Origin: Candidatus Omnitrophota bacterium | GTDB lineage: Bacteria > Omnitrophota > Gorgyraeia > 2-01-FULL-45-10 | DNA length: 41,722 bases | Direction: 5' to 3' | Assembly: GCA_017993955.1 (NCBI GenBank) | Contig: JAGOLR010000009.1 | Coordinates: 1-41,722 of the forward strand | In this document: piece by piece, positions 24,850 to 33,295 of the stretch | How the letters are laid out: each line of letters begins with the position of its first letter | Numbering within the stretch: position 1 is the first letter of the stretch | The notes under the pieces: model-generated | Databases searched by the model: none | Told to the model about the DNA's origin: nothing | Seen by the model: only the letters and a program-made list of their open reading frames with translations | Translations under genes and position numbers: made by a program

Positions 24850-25464
24850 ATGGATGAACTGGTAAAGCATCTTAAAGAACCATTTTTTTATTATGTCAAT
24901 TTCATTACAGACGTTTTTCTTTCTAAGTCAGAATTTGATAATTTTAAAGCTATTGACCAAAAGAAGAGAAAGTATTTTAGTCTCCAGAAATTATCTCAAA
25001 GCAAGGATGATAAAGCCCTCTGTCGTTTCAAAATTACGTTAACATCTATTGATAAAGATACTGATTTTAATGAGAAAGATTTCTTGGAGGTTTTCGAATA
25101 TTTTAAGAGCATCTTTAAAAAGGAGAGGATTAGTTGCTTTGCACGAATCGTCTATCATTATCCAGAACAAGAGTTTAAGACAGACCCTCCCATACCAATA
25201 GTTTTGGAAGAAAAAGACGAAAAGGTTGGCAAGATAGAATTGACTGGGGTTAGATTGGCTTTTTCCAAAGCTGAGCGAGGCATTGATTCAGTAATTCTGG
25301 ATTTACAGGAATGCGAAAAATGCAAAGCGAAAGACTATTTTATAACGGTTCTAATGTCTAAATCAACTATTTGTGGTATTTCGGAGATAACGCAACTTCT
25401 ATCTGAGGCAAAAACTTTTTCTGGAAAATTCATAATCAAAACAAAGGCAACAAAAGATGCTTAA
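24850..25464 (+). CDS. Uncharacterised protein, first gene of the PIN cassette
   Basis: 204 aa, not recognised. It is rich in Lys, Asp and Phe, with no signal peptide or membrane helix. The N-terminal half looks alpha-helical (MDELVKHLKEPFFYYVNFITD; EVFEYFKSIFKKE); the C-terminal half has beta-like stretches (KIELTGVRLAFSK, GIDSVILDLQ) and a CEKC pair (C155, C158). Its end overlaps the next gene by 8 bp and it has its own promoter, so the three genes behave as one operon. Base composition is clearly more A+T-rich than the housekeeping genes. It may be a sensor or partner of the nuclease, but this is only inference from position. Confidence 0.7.
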   Translation: MDELVKHLKEPFFYYVNFITDVFLSKSEFDNFKAIDQKKRKYFSLQKLSQSKDDKALCRFKITLTSIDKDTDFNEKDFLEVFEYFKSIFKKERISCFARIVYHYPEQEFKTDPPIPIVLEEKDEKVGKIELTGVRLAFSKAERGIDSVILDLQECEKCKAKDYFITVLMSKSTICGISEITQLLSEAKTFSGKFIIKTKATKDA

Positions 25465-25819
25465 TAAGACGCATAGTTCAAAAATTGATACTGATATAAA
25501 ACTGGATGTATGGTATGTAAAAGAAGACAAAGACGTTATGCTTATCAGCGACGAAGATATAAAACTGACTACAAGGAAGCAAATATTGGAAGGGTATTTA
25601 AAAAGTGTTAGTGAGAAATTGATTAAGCATAATGAAGTTGAACGTATCAGGACAAAATTGAAATCAAGATATAGAGTGCTTGTTGATAACGCTTTGAAGG
25701 ACGATGATAAGTATAAAAAAATGAAAGAGGAGTTAAGTAAGCATCCCCTAAGTATAAATGATAAAAAATTCATCCAAGAAGACTCAAGCGGTGATTTGTA
25801 TGTCAGCAACGATTTATGA
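25457..25819 (+). CDS. Uncharacterised charged protein, second gene of the PIN cassette
   Basis: 120 aa, not recognised. It starts 8 bp before the previous stop, and the PIN gene starts within its last 20 bp. The middle (TTRKQILEGYLKSVSEKLIKHNEVERIRTKLKSRYRVL) should be helical and basic, and the ends are acidic. Size and position directly upstream of a PIN nuclease fit an antitoxin, but there is no recognisable DNA-binding fold at either end, so that reading is weak. Confidence 0.65.
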   Translation: MLNKTHSSKIDTDIKLDVWYVKEDKDVMLISDEDIKLTTRKQILEGYLKSVSEKLIKHNEVERIRTKLKSRYRVLVDNALKDDDKYKKMKEELSKHPLSINDKKFIQEDSSGDLYVSNDL

Positions 25820-26462
25820 TTTCAAAGAAGTTAGCCTACCCGATTTTAAATTTCCAGAATTTATTTTTCTTGATACAAGTTTTTTAATCAATGCATTTTG
25901 TCCAGTCCCTGAAAAACCTGGACTTCCATCGGATACAAATGAGAAATGCTCTGAATTTTTAGATGTTCTGAAGAAAAACGCCCGTGAAGGTAAGACCTGC
26001 CTAATTACCTCTGACCTAGTGGTGAATGAGTTTTTTCATTTTATTTTAAAAGAAAAGGCAGAGTATGTGGAGCTGGAAGGTGCTTTTAAGAATCATCGGC
26101 ATAGCTACAAGAAGAACCCATCAGTTGAGTTAATGAAAGACCACCCAGATTTAATAGGTAAATATCATTCGTCGCTTACTCTATATAAAGAGTTAATGAT
26201 AAAGACTCCTATAGATATATTGGAACCCAATGATTTAGGTGGCTCTGAAAATCAAGCCGCTACATTTGTTGGTGGTATGATGGATGCTATAAAGAACTAT
26301 AACGTTTTACCATCCGATGCGTGTAATATTGCGATTTCAAAGCTTCTCGAAATAGATACTTTTGTCGTGTTAGATAAAGACTATTACCGTGTTGATGGTA
26401 TTAACGTTTATACTTGCTTTTCAAAAATGGCAAGGACTTGCAGTATTTGCAAACCGTCGTAA
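25800..26462 (+). CDS. PIN-domain ribonuclease-like protein
   Basis: About 220 aa from the ATG at 25800, chosen because GGTGAT precedes it and upstream residues are non-homologous in character. The four PIN acidic positions are visible: D near residue 24 in FIFLDTSFLINAF, E near 76 in LVVNEFFHFIL, D near 172 in LPSDACNIAIS, and D near 191 in FVVLDKDYY. The domain is larger than in VapC toxins (about 130 aa) because of a long middle insertion (about residues 85-160). PIN proteins are Mg-dependent RNases, often toxins. A C-terminal CSIC pair is also present. Confidence 0.8.
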   Translation: MSATIYDFKEVSLPDFKFPEFIFLDTSFLINAFCPVPEKPGLPSDTNEKCSEFLDVLKKNAREGKTCLITSDLVVNEFFHFILKEKAEYVELEGAFKNHRHSYKKNPSVELMKDHPDLIGKYHSSLTLYKELMIKTPIDILEPNDLGGSENQAATFVGGMMDAIKNYNVLPSDACNIAISKLLEIDTFVVLDKDYYRVDGINVYTCFSKMARTCSICKPS

Positions 26463-26635
26463 TAGCCACAGCAGTATTTCTTCGGAACTCTTAACCAAAT
26501 AAACGACTGATTGTTTGCCCTCCAGAAACCAGCTACATAGTTCTGTCCAGAAAACATTACCCAAAATATAAGCATAAAAACAATTATAATATTCCTGTCC
26601 TGAATAGAGGTGTTAAATGGACAGGAGGTAGAATG

Positions 26636-26670
26636 TTGACCGATTCGCCTTTCTTTGTTATACTATAACA
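26636..26670 (+). promoter_or_regulatory. Promoter and palindromic operator of the type I RM operon
   Basis: TTGACC (26636-26641), 17-bp spacer, TATACT (26659-26664). TGTTATA-C-TATAACA (26656-26670) is a perfect 15-bp palindrome centred on the -10 box. The predicted start near 26671 leaves only about 4 nt before the ATG of the HTH gene. This is the arrangement expected for autorepression of a restriction operon. Confidence 0.75.
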
Positions 26671-26674
26671 ACAT

Positions 26675-26890
26675 ATGCAAGCCACAAACGGGAAAGTATA
26701 CACTACGGTTCAAGTTGCAAGAAAACTCGGTGTTCATAAGAACACCGTTTTTTATTGGTTGAAGACCGGGAAGGTCAAAGAACCTATGCGGGATAGCCTT
26801 TTCAACGGGCGTATCTGGACAGAGGAAGACTTGACAGAATTGACGAATATGAGGCAGAAAGGACTTATCTCTAATGGCAAACCAGAATAA
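26675..26890 (+). CDS. Small MerR-type HTH protein, likely controller of the RM operon
   Basis: 71 aa comprising essentially one winged-helix DNA-binding domain: YTTVQVARKLGVHKNTVFYWLKTGKV (helix-turn-helix) followed by GRIWTEEDLTELTNMRQKG, as in MerR/excisionase-like folds. It has no effector domain. Its end overlaps hsdM by 17 bp, so it is the first gene of the RM operon. A palindrome over its own promoter suggests it acts like a restriction controller protein, though it is not the XRE-type C-protein family. There is no clear ribosome site; the mRNA is nearly leaderless. Confidence 0.75.
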   Translation: MQATNGKVYTTVQVARKLGVHKNTVFYWLKTGKVKEPMRDSLFNGRIWTEEDLTELTNMRQKGLISNGKPE

Positions 26891-28424
26891 CGATAAAGAA
26901 AAATCCCTAGAGTCGTGGATGTGGGATTCGGCTTGTGCTATACACGGAGCTATTGACGCTCCAAAATACAAAGACTATATCTTGCCGCTCGTATTCGTTA
27001 AGCGTCTCTGCGATGTGTTTGATGATGAGGTTGAGCGTATCGCTAATAAAGCGGGCAATAAGACGAATGCTATCAAACTTATTGATAAAGACCCCAAGCT
27101 TGTCCGTTTCTATCTTCCTATACGAGCCAAAGACCTTGAGAAGGACGATACCTGGTCAGTAATACGGACTCTTACCAAGAAGGTCGGCGAAGAGCTTACC
27201 AGTATTATGCGGGAGATAGCCAAGTATAATCCTCGCATAAAGGGAATCATTGACCGTATCGACTTCAATGCTACTACACACGGTCAAAGAGAGATATCTG
27301 ATGATAGCCTAATTAAGCTTATAGAGGGTATCAGCAAGAAACGGCTGGGATTGGATGATGTTGAGCCAGATATTATTGGCAGAAGCTATGAGTATCTTAT
27401 CCGTAAGTTTGCCGAAGGTGGTGGTCAGAGTGCAGGTGAGTTCTATACGCCAAGAGAAGTTGGTATGATTATGGCTATGATTATGAACCCAGAGCCGGGT
27501 ATGGAGATATACGACCCCTGCTGCGGTTCTGCCGGGCTTCTCATAAAGTGCGAGCTGGTTTTGGACGAGAAGATGAAATCCAAGAAGTATTCGCCCCTTA
27601 AGCTTTATGGGCAGGAGTCGATACCTACAACCTGGGCTATGGCGAATATGAATATGGTTATTCACGATATGGAAGGCGAGATTGAGATAGGTAATACGAT
27701 GCTTGACCCAAAGTTTCGTGTCGGTAATAAGCTCAGGAGATTCGATGTAGTTGTTGCTAATCCTATGTGGAATCAGGATGTCTTTACTGAGAAGGACTAC
27801 GAGAACGATGAGTTAGAGCGATTCGGGGCGGGTATTCCTCCAAAAAGTAGTGCCGACTGGGGCTGGGCACAGCATATATTGGCACACCTTACGGATAGTG
27901 GAAGGGCAGCAATAGTTCTCGATACGGGGGCTGTTTCAAGGGGGTCTGGCAACGCTGGAAGCAATAAGGAGAAGGATATCAGGAAATGGTTTATTGACCA
28001 AGACTTGGTTGAAGGTGTTTTATTTCTTCCAGATAATCTTTTTTATAATACTACTGCCCCTGGTATTGTGTTATTTCTTAATAAACACAAACCGAGCAAC
28101 AGAAAAGATAAGCTGTTCTTGGTGAATGCTTCATTAGAGTTTGAGAAGGGCTCTCCCAAGAACTTTATTCCCGAAGCCAATCAGAAGAAGATAGCCGATG
28201 CGTTTCTCAAGTGGAAAGAGATAGAGAAGTTCAGTAAAGTCGTCAGCAAGGATGAGGTTATCAAGAACGACTACAATATTTCCCCATCCCGATATATCCA
28301 TACCGCTGATGCCGAAGAGCACCGTCCGATAGCCGAGATAGTCGAAGAGCTGAACGAGCTTGAGAATACGGCGAAGCAGGTTGATAAGGATTTGAAGGAC
28401 ATACTGAAGAAGATAGGGTGCTAG
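26874..28424 (+). CDS. hsdM: Type I restriction-modification DNA methyltransferase subunit
   Basis: 516-aa N6-adenine methyltransferase subunit. The HsdM N-terminal helical domain (KSLESWMWDSACAIHGAIDAP) is followed by the SAM-binding motif I in YDPCCGSAGLL, and catalytic motif IV reads ANPMW where most relatives have NPPF/Y. AGEFYTPREVG precedes motif I as usual. It works with HsdS to methylate the target and with HsdR to restrict unmodified DNA. The hsdS ATG directly follows its stop. Confidence 0.95.
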   Translation: MANQNNDKEKSLESWMWDSACAIHGAIDAPKYKDYILPLVFVKRLCDVFDDEVERIANKAGNKTNAIKLIDKDPKLVRFYLPIRAKDLEKDDTWSVIRTLTKKVGEELTSIMREIAKYNPRIKGIIDRIDFNATTHGQREISDDSLIKLIEGISKKRLGLDDVEPDIIGRSYEYLIRKFAEGGGQSAGEFYTPREVGMIMAMIMNPEPGMEIYDPCCGSAGLLIKCELVLDEKMKSKKYSPLKLYGQESIPTTWAMANMNMVIHDMEGEIEIGNTMLDPKFRVGNKLRRFDVVVANPMWNQDVFTEKDYENDELERFGAGIPPKSSADWGWAQHILAHLTDSGRAAIVLDTGAVSRGSGNAGSNKEKDIRKWFIDQDLVEGVLFLPDNLFYNTTAPGIVLFLNKHKPSNRKDKLFLVNASLEFEKGSPKNFIPEANQKKIADAFLKWKEIEKFSKVVSKDEVIKNDYNISPSRYIHTADAEEHRPIAEIVEELNELENTAKQVDKDLKDILKKIGC

Positions 28425-29594
28425 ATGGCAACTATTGAAACGAAGGAATTGGGCGTTATTCCAGAGGACTGGGAATTAAAAAAACTCGGCGACATAGCTG
28501 ACAACTTTGATAAAAAGAGAAAGCCTATTAGCGGTCTTGAGAGAGCAAAAATTCAAGGAGATTATCCTTACTGCGGTGCCAACGGAATTGTGGATTATAT
28601 AAACTCTTATATTCTCGATGGTGAATATGTTCTCTTGGCTGAGGATGGCGGTTATTGGGGAAAGTGTGAGAGTTCAAGCTATATTATGAAAGGAAAATTT
28701 TGGGTTAATAACCACGCCCACATTCTTTTAGCCAAAGACAGAGTGACAACGAACAACTTTCTGATGCACATACTAAACTATCTTAATCTTGACCCTTATA
28801 TTGGTGGAGACGCAAGGGGTAAGTTGACTCAAGCAATTATGAAATCTCTGTTAATACCGCTCCCTTCCTTTGTAGAGCAATGTAATATAGCCCATATTCT
28901 TTCCACAATTCAATCTGCCGTAGAGACCCAAGAGAAAATCATAAAGACGACGACGGAGCTCAAGAAAGCCCTGATGCAAAAACTTTTTACTGATGGATTG
29001 CACGGAGAGTCGAAGAAAAAAACCGAAGTAGGTTTAATCCCACAAAGCTGGGAAGTCGTTGAATTAAATGATGTCTTTCAGCTGACAAGCGGGAAGGAGC
29101 GACCATCTCAACTGTCTCCAGATAGAAGTAATGGCTATATTTATCCCGTATATGGTGGCAATGGCATATTGGGTTATTCAAAAGAGTGTCTTATTGATTT
29201 TCAGACTATTGTTTTAGGCAGAGTGGGAGTATACTGCGGTAGTATATTTCTTACCAGCGGAAGAAGCTGGATATCTGATAACGCTTTATATGCAAAGAAA
29301 ATGTTGCGACAATGCAATCTTTCTTACTTATCCATTGCTTTACAGCTATTGCAGTTGAATAAATTTAAAAATACAGGGGGTCAACCTCTTATATCTCAAT
29401 CTATTGTTTACTCGAAAAAGATAGCGATTCCGAGCCTACAAGAACAGAATGAACTTGCAAATGTATTTGCCAATATCGAAAAATCTCTGAATAATGCCCA
29501 AGAAAAAGAAGTTAGATTGCAGGAACTGTTTAAATCTATGCTCCACAATCTTATGACGGGACAAATCAGGGTTAAGGATATAAGGTTCTCATAA
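28425..29594 (+). CDS. hsdS: Type I restriction-modification specificity subunit
   Basis: 389 aa with two target-recognition domains, each introduced by the same pattern (GVIPEDWELKKLGDI at residues about 10-24 and GLIPQSWEVVELNDV at about 206-220) and each followed by a conserved helix (IIKTTTELKKALMQKLFTDG and the C-terminal KEVRLQELFKSMLHNLMTGQ). The two domains set the two halves of the recognition sequence. The first TRD contains GEYVLLAEDGGYWG and the second GILGYSKE. The recognition site cannot be deduced by eye. Confidence 0.93.
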   Translation: MATIETKELGVIPEDWELKKLGDIADNFDKKRKPISGLERAKIQGDYPYCGANGIVDYINSYILDGEYVLLAEDGGYWGKCESSSYIMKGKFWVNNHAHILLAKDRVTTNNFLMHILNYLNLDPYIGGDARGKLTQAIMKSLLIPLPSFVEQCNIAHILSTIQSAVETQEKIIKTTTELKKALMQKLFTDGLHGESKKKTEVGLIPQSWEVVELNDVFQLTSGKERPSQLSPDRSNGYIYPVYGGNGILGYSKECLIDFQTIVLGRVGVYCGSIFLTSGRSWISDNALYAKKMLRQCNLSYLSIALQLLQLNKFKNTGGQPLISQSIVYSKKIAIPSLQEQNELANVFANIEKSLNNAQEKEVRLQELFKSMLHNLMTGQIRVKDIRFS

Positions 29595-29595
29595 T

Positions 29596-32511
29596 ATGTC
29601 AGAACGGACTGGTGTCCAAAAGCCAATACTTAAATACGCTCAAGACCTGGGCTGGGAGATAGTCTCTCGTGCCGATGCCGAGACTCTGCGTGGATTTAAC
29701 GCTATTGGCGGAACGGTGCAGGAGCGAGCCAAAAACTCATCTTTATTCTTCGACGATATTCTCTACCAGAAAGCCAAAGAATTTAATCCCAAGCTTGAAG
29801 ATAAGAAGGGAGAACTCGTCAGAAAGCTTAGTGTATTGCAGAACGACATTAAAGGTAATAGGGATTTCTTGGAATATCTTAAAGGCAACAAGACATTCTT
29901 TTCCAGAAAAGATAACAGAGAATACAACCTTACTCTTATCAACTTTACGGAACCAGACAAGAATGTATATAAAGTAACGGACGAGTATTACTTCAATAAT
30001 GGTCGTTATGGAAATCGTGAAGATATAGTATTTCTTATCAATGGCATACCTATCGTTGTCGTAGAATGCAAAAGTGCCACAGTTGATGAGGCTATCGCCA
30101 TAAGCGTTGACCAGCTTCGGCGTTATCATTCCGAAACCCCAGAGATGATGGTTCCCCAGCAGATGTTTACCGCTACCGAATCTCTTGGATTCTCATATGG
30201 CGTCACTTGGAACCTGAGCAGAAGGAGCATATTTAACTGGAAACACGAAGAGGTTGGTAGGCTTGAGGATAAAGTAAAGTCGTTCTTCGCTAAAGAACGC
30301 ATACGTGCTTATCTTAAAAACTATATCTTATTCGTTGAAAAAGAAGAGGAGCTTAATAAGTATATCCTAGCACAGCATCAGGCACACGCTATCGAGAAAG
30401 TCATAGAGCGGGCACACGATGCTAAGAAGTATCGGGGGCTGGTATGGCATACTCAAGGTTCAGGCAAGACCTTTACGATGATAAAGATAGCCGAGACGCT
30501 TTTTAAAGCACCTGAATCCGAAAAGCCTACCATCTTGATGATTATTGACCGCAATGAGCTTGAAGACCAGCTCATACGCAACCTTAAATCTGTTGGTATA
30601 GACCACGCAGAAAGAGCGGACAGGATTGATGCTCTCAATAGGCTTCTTAAGGATGACTATAGAGGCATCCTAGTTACGATGATACACAAATTTCAGGGTA
30701 TGCCTGCCAATGTAAATCTTCGGAAGAATATCTATGTCCTTATTGATGAAGCACATCGCACAACATCGGGCGACCTTGGTAATTACCTGATGGCGGCTAT
30801 CCCCAACGCTACCTTCATTGGGTTCACCGGGACTCCAATCGATAAGACAGCTTATGGTAGGGGGACGTTCAAGACCTTTGGCATCGACGACAAGAAAGGG
30901 TATCTAGATAAGTATTCTATCGCCGATTCTATTAAAGACGGCACGACTGTAGACCTATTTCATTCATTCGCTCCTAACAACTTACTGGTTCCCAAGGATA
31001 TTCTTGAAAAGGAGTTCTGGAGCCTTGCAGAAGCCGAGGGCGTTAGTGACATAGAAGAGCTCAATAGGATTCTCGAGAGGGCGATAAATACTCGCAATTT
31101 CCTGAAGGGCAAAGAACGAGTTGATAAAGTCGCTAAGTTCGTTGCAGACCACTATCAGAACTATGTTGAATCGCAGGGCTACAAAGCATTCCTGGTCGGT
31201 GTTGATAGAGAAGCCTGTGCATTATATAAGAAGGCGTTAGACAAGTATTTGCCGCCAGAGTATTCCGCCGTAGTTTACACAAGCGGACATAATGACCCGC
31301 CTCATCTTAAAGAGTTCTACTTATCAGAAGACGACGAGAAGAAGCTCAGGAAAGCATTTGTTAAACAAGACACCCTTCCTAAGATTCTTATCGTGACCGA
31401 GAAGCTTCTTACTGGATACGACGCACCTGTCCTTTATGCGATGTATCTGGATAAACCGATGCGTGACCATACGCTTTTACAGGCAATCGCACGAGTGAAT
31501 CGTCCTTATGAGAACGAAGAAAAGAATATGAAGAAGCCTCACGGTTTTGTTCTTGACTTCATAGGCATATTTGACAGGCTGGAAAAAGCTTTGGCATTTG
31601 ATTCTGAGGAGGTGAGTGCGGTTATCAAAGACCTCAATCTCCTGAAGGGCATATTCAAGAAGAGAATGGAGAATAATGCCCCTGCTTATCTAAAGCTGGT
31701 ATCCCGACCGATGACAGATAAGGACACGGATAAGCTTATAGACTATTTCAAGAACGAGTCGAGGAGAAAAGAGTTTTATAAGCTCTACAAGGAGCTGGAA
31801 TCTCTGTATGAGATTATTTCTCCCGATGTTTTTCTTCGCCCATATGTCGAAGACTATGGCTTTCTTACTGAGATATATTTCATCGTCAGAAATGCCTTCG
31901 CCAAAAAGATTAATGTTGATAGAGAATTCTTGCGGAAGACCAACCAATTGGTAAAGGATAGGATAGGCATAGACGGGATAACTGGCGGAGTCGAAATATT
32001 TCCTATCAATGAAGACACGCTAAAGACTATAAAGAACAAGAACCAGGGTAACAATGTAAAGATTATCAACCTCATCAAGAGTATAGAAAAATATATAGAC
32101 GAGAACTCAGGCGATATCACTCTTATTCCGCTTGCGACACGGGCTCAAGAGGTCGAAGAGAAATACGAAAGACGGCAGGAAGAGACAGCGAGGGTCTTGG
32201 AGGAGTTGACAGCACTTATAGAGAATGAGCTCGAACGAAAGAAGGAGCAGAAGGCGAAAGGATTCGATGACCTGACATCCTTTGTATACAGCGTTCTCGT
32301 GGATAAGAAGATTAAGATGCCTGAAGAGACAGCCAAAGAAATACGCACTAAGTTCGATGATTTTTTGCATTGGCGGTCAAGTAAGCAGGAAGAACGAGAT
32401 TTGAGACTGGCTCTATATGAAGTATTGAATTCCGTGGTAGGTGATTTTGACATATGCGTTCCTGTCATTGACCATCTGTTTGAGATGTTAGAGAAGGCAT
32501 CCGGGGATTAA
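29596..32511 (+). CDS. hsdR: Type I restriction endonuclease subunit R
   Basis: 971-aa motor and nuclease subunit. The N-terminal nuclease has IPIVVVECKSA, the ExK part of the PD-(D/E)xK site. SF2 helicase motifs follow: HTQGSGKTFTMI (Walker A, near residue 290), LIDEAHRTTSG (DEAH box, near 382), GFTGTP (motif III) and QAIARVNRPY (motif VI). A coiled-coil C-terminus (KYERRQEETARVLEELTALI) contacts the methylase. It starts 1 nt after hsdS. All key motifs are intact, so the system appears functional. Confidence 0.95.
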   Translation: MSERTGVQKPILKYAQDLGWEIVSRADAETLRGFNAIGGTVQERAKNSSLFFDDILYQKAKEFNPKLEDKKGELVRKLSVLQNDIKGNRDFLEYLKGNKTFFSRKDNREYNLTLINFTEPDKNVYKVTDEYYFNNGRYGNREDIVFLINGIPIVVVECKSATVDEAIAISVDQLRRYHSETPEMMVPQQMFTATESLGFSYGVTWNLSRRSIFNWKHEEVGRLEDKVKSFFAKERIRAYLKNYILFVEKEEELNKYILAQHQAHAIEKVIERAHDAKKYRGLVWHTQGSGKTFTMIKIAETLFKAPESEKPTILMIIDRNELEDQLIRNLKSVGIDHAERADRIDALNRLLKDDYRGILVTMIHKFQGMPANVNLRKNIYVLIDEAHRTTSGDLGNYLMAAIPNATFIGFTGTPIDKTAYGRGTFKTFGIDDKKGYLDKYSIADSIKDGTTVDLFHSFAPNNLLVPKDILEKEFWSLAEAEGVSDIEELNRILERAINTRNFLKGKERVDKVAKFVADHYQNYVESQGYKAFLVGVDREACALYKKALDKYLPPEYSAVVYTSGHNDPPHLKEFYLSEDDEKKLRKAFVKQDTLPKILIVTEKLLTGYDAPVLYAMYLDKPMRDHTLLQAIARVNRPYENEEKNMKKPHGFVLDFIGIFDRLEKALAFDSEEVSAVIKDLNLLKGIFKKRMENNAPAYLKLVSRPMTDKDTDKLIDYFKNESRRKEFYKLYKELESLYEIISPDVFLRPYVEDYGFLTEIYFIVRNAFAKKINVDREFLRKTNQLVKDRIGIDGITGGVEIFPINEDTLKTIKNKNQGNNVKIINLIKSIEKYIDENSGDITLIPLATRAQEVEEKYERRQEETARVLEELTALIENELERKKEQKAKGFDDLTSFVYSVLVDKKIKMPEETAKEIRTKFDDFLHWRSSKQEERDLRLALYEVLNSVVGDFDICVPVIDHLFEMLEKASGD

Positions 32512-32513
32512 CT

Positions 32514-32816
32514 GTGGGTAAGTGGAAAAATAAGCAAGAGTTCAGAAATAGGGTCTATCACTTTGCCCAAGAGATAGACATACCCGTAAGGTCATTATAT
32601 ATAAGACCTATGAGGAGTAAGTGGGCATCGTGTTCTACAGGTGGTAATCTAAATTTTAATGATGAGCTACTTGGGCTGGACAAGGAGATAGGCAACTATG
32701 TCATTGTTCATGAGCTATTGCATTTCCGTGTCCCTAATCACGGTAAATTATGGAAAAGCCTGATGCGGGCATATCTGGGAGATTACGAGAAAATAGAAAG
32801 AAGGCTAAAGAGCTAA
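32514..32816 (+). CDS. YgjP/SprT-like zinc metallopeptidase (DUF45)
   Basis: 100 aa starting at GTG, 2 nt after the hsdR stop. HELLHFRVPNHGKLW is the zinc site (HExxH plus a downstream His), preceded by the family's MRSKWASCSTGGNLNFN. DUF45 proteins often follow hsdR in type I operons; their job there is unknown, possibly proteolytic control of HsdR. This one is short compared with stand-alone YgjP (about 170 aa or more), consisting of little more than the catalytic core. Confidence 0.88.
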   Translation: MGKWKNKQEFRNRVYHFAQEIDIPVRSLYIRPMRSKWASCSTGGNLNFNDELLGLDKEIGNYVIVHELLHFRVPNHGKLWKSLMRAYLGDYEKIERRLKS

Positions 32817-32842
32817 CCAGCATTTGGTAATAAAATAAGACA

Positions 32843-33151
32843 TCAACTCTTAGTATATTTTATTGAATGAGTTTTAATATAGATGCCATCGTTGACAAAG
32901 GCAATTATATCTGGGTATTTTTTAGTATAATATAACTTCTTAAACTTATACCTCAGCTTTTTCAAGCTCTCTCCTGTCGTTAATGCGTTTACAATCTTTT
33001 CAAATATATGAGAACTCGGATAGATATCCTCATTTTCAAACCGTGTAATATATGACCTATTGATACCGACTTTGCTTGCCAGTTCTTCTGTTGTATAACC
33101 GCACTTCTTCCTCTGTGCTTTAATCATTAGACCCAAAGTTATTTTTTCCAT
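32843..33151 (-). CDS. XRE-family HTH repressor of the element
   Basis: About 102 aa from MEKITLGLM. The start is fixed by a promoter whose -10 ends 6 nt before this ATG; a start 27 nt upstream would lie before the predicted transcript begins. The N-terminal HTH reads MIKAQRKKCGYTTEELASKVGINRSYITRFENEDIYPS with the second and third helices clear. The C-terminal half is basic and small with no peptidase domain, so induction by RecA-type self-cleavage is unlikely. It is convergent with the RM operon and divergent from xis-int, which it probably represses. Confidence 0.85.
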   Translation of the reverse strand: MEKITLGLMIKAQRKKCGYTTEELASKVGINRSYITRFENEDIYPSSHIFEKIVNALTTGESLKKLRYKFKKLYYTKKYPDIIAFVNDGIYIKTHSIKYTKS

Positions 33152-33157
33152 AGCAAA

Positions 33158-33186
33158 AGTATAGCACGAATACGGCATGAGGTCAA
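33158..33186 (-). promoter_or_regulatory. Promoter of the XRE repressor
   Basis: On the minus strand TTGACC (33186-33181), 17-bp spacer, TATACT (33163-33158), then 6 nt and the ATG. The predicted +1 is the start codon, so the mRNA should be leaderless. Confidence 0.75.
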
Positions 33187-33191
33187 ATAAA

Positions 33192-33208
33192 TGTTAAATA
33201 ATTTAACA
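33192..33208. promoter_or_regulatory. Operator 1, between divergent promoters
   Basis: TGTTAA-N5-TTAACA, a perfect inverted repeat, lies 5 bp from the -35 box of the repressor promoter and 6 bp from the -35 box of the xis promoter. It has the same half-sites and spacing as operator 2. Confidence 0.75.
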
Positions 33209-33214
33209 ATATAC

Positions 33215-33243
33215 TTGACACGTCAGCCTAGGTCAGGTATACT
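33215..33243 (+). promoter_or_regulatory. Promoter of xis-int
   Basis: TTGACA (33215-33220), 17-bp spacer, TATACT (33238-33243): near-consensus. The start is predicted near 33250, inside operator 2. Confidence 0.8.
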
Positions 33244-33248
33244 TAAAT

Positions 33249-33265
33249 TGTTAATACTTTTAACA
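33249..33265. promoter_or_regulatory. Operator 2, over the xis-int transcription start
   Basis: TGTTAA-N5-TTAACA again, extended by two further paired bases on each side, placed 57 bp centre-to-centre from operator 1 and covering the predicted +1. Occupancy by the XRE protein would block integrase expression. Confidence 0.75.
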
Positions 33266-33295
33266 ATTTGTGGATAGACATCAGGGAGGCGCACG

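Noticed and set aside
24133-26890. Serine recombinase plus MerR-type protein as an IS607-like transposon
   Set aside because: IS607 TnpA fuses MerR and resolvase domains in one protein and is paired with TnpB; here they are separate genes 2 kb apart in different operons and no TnpB is present.
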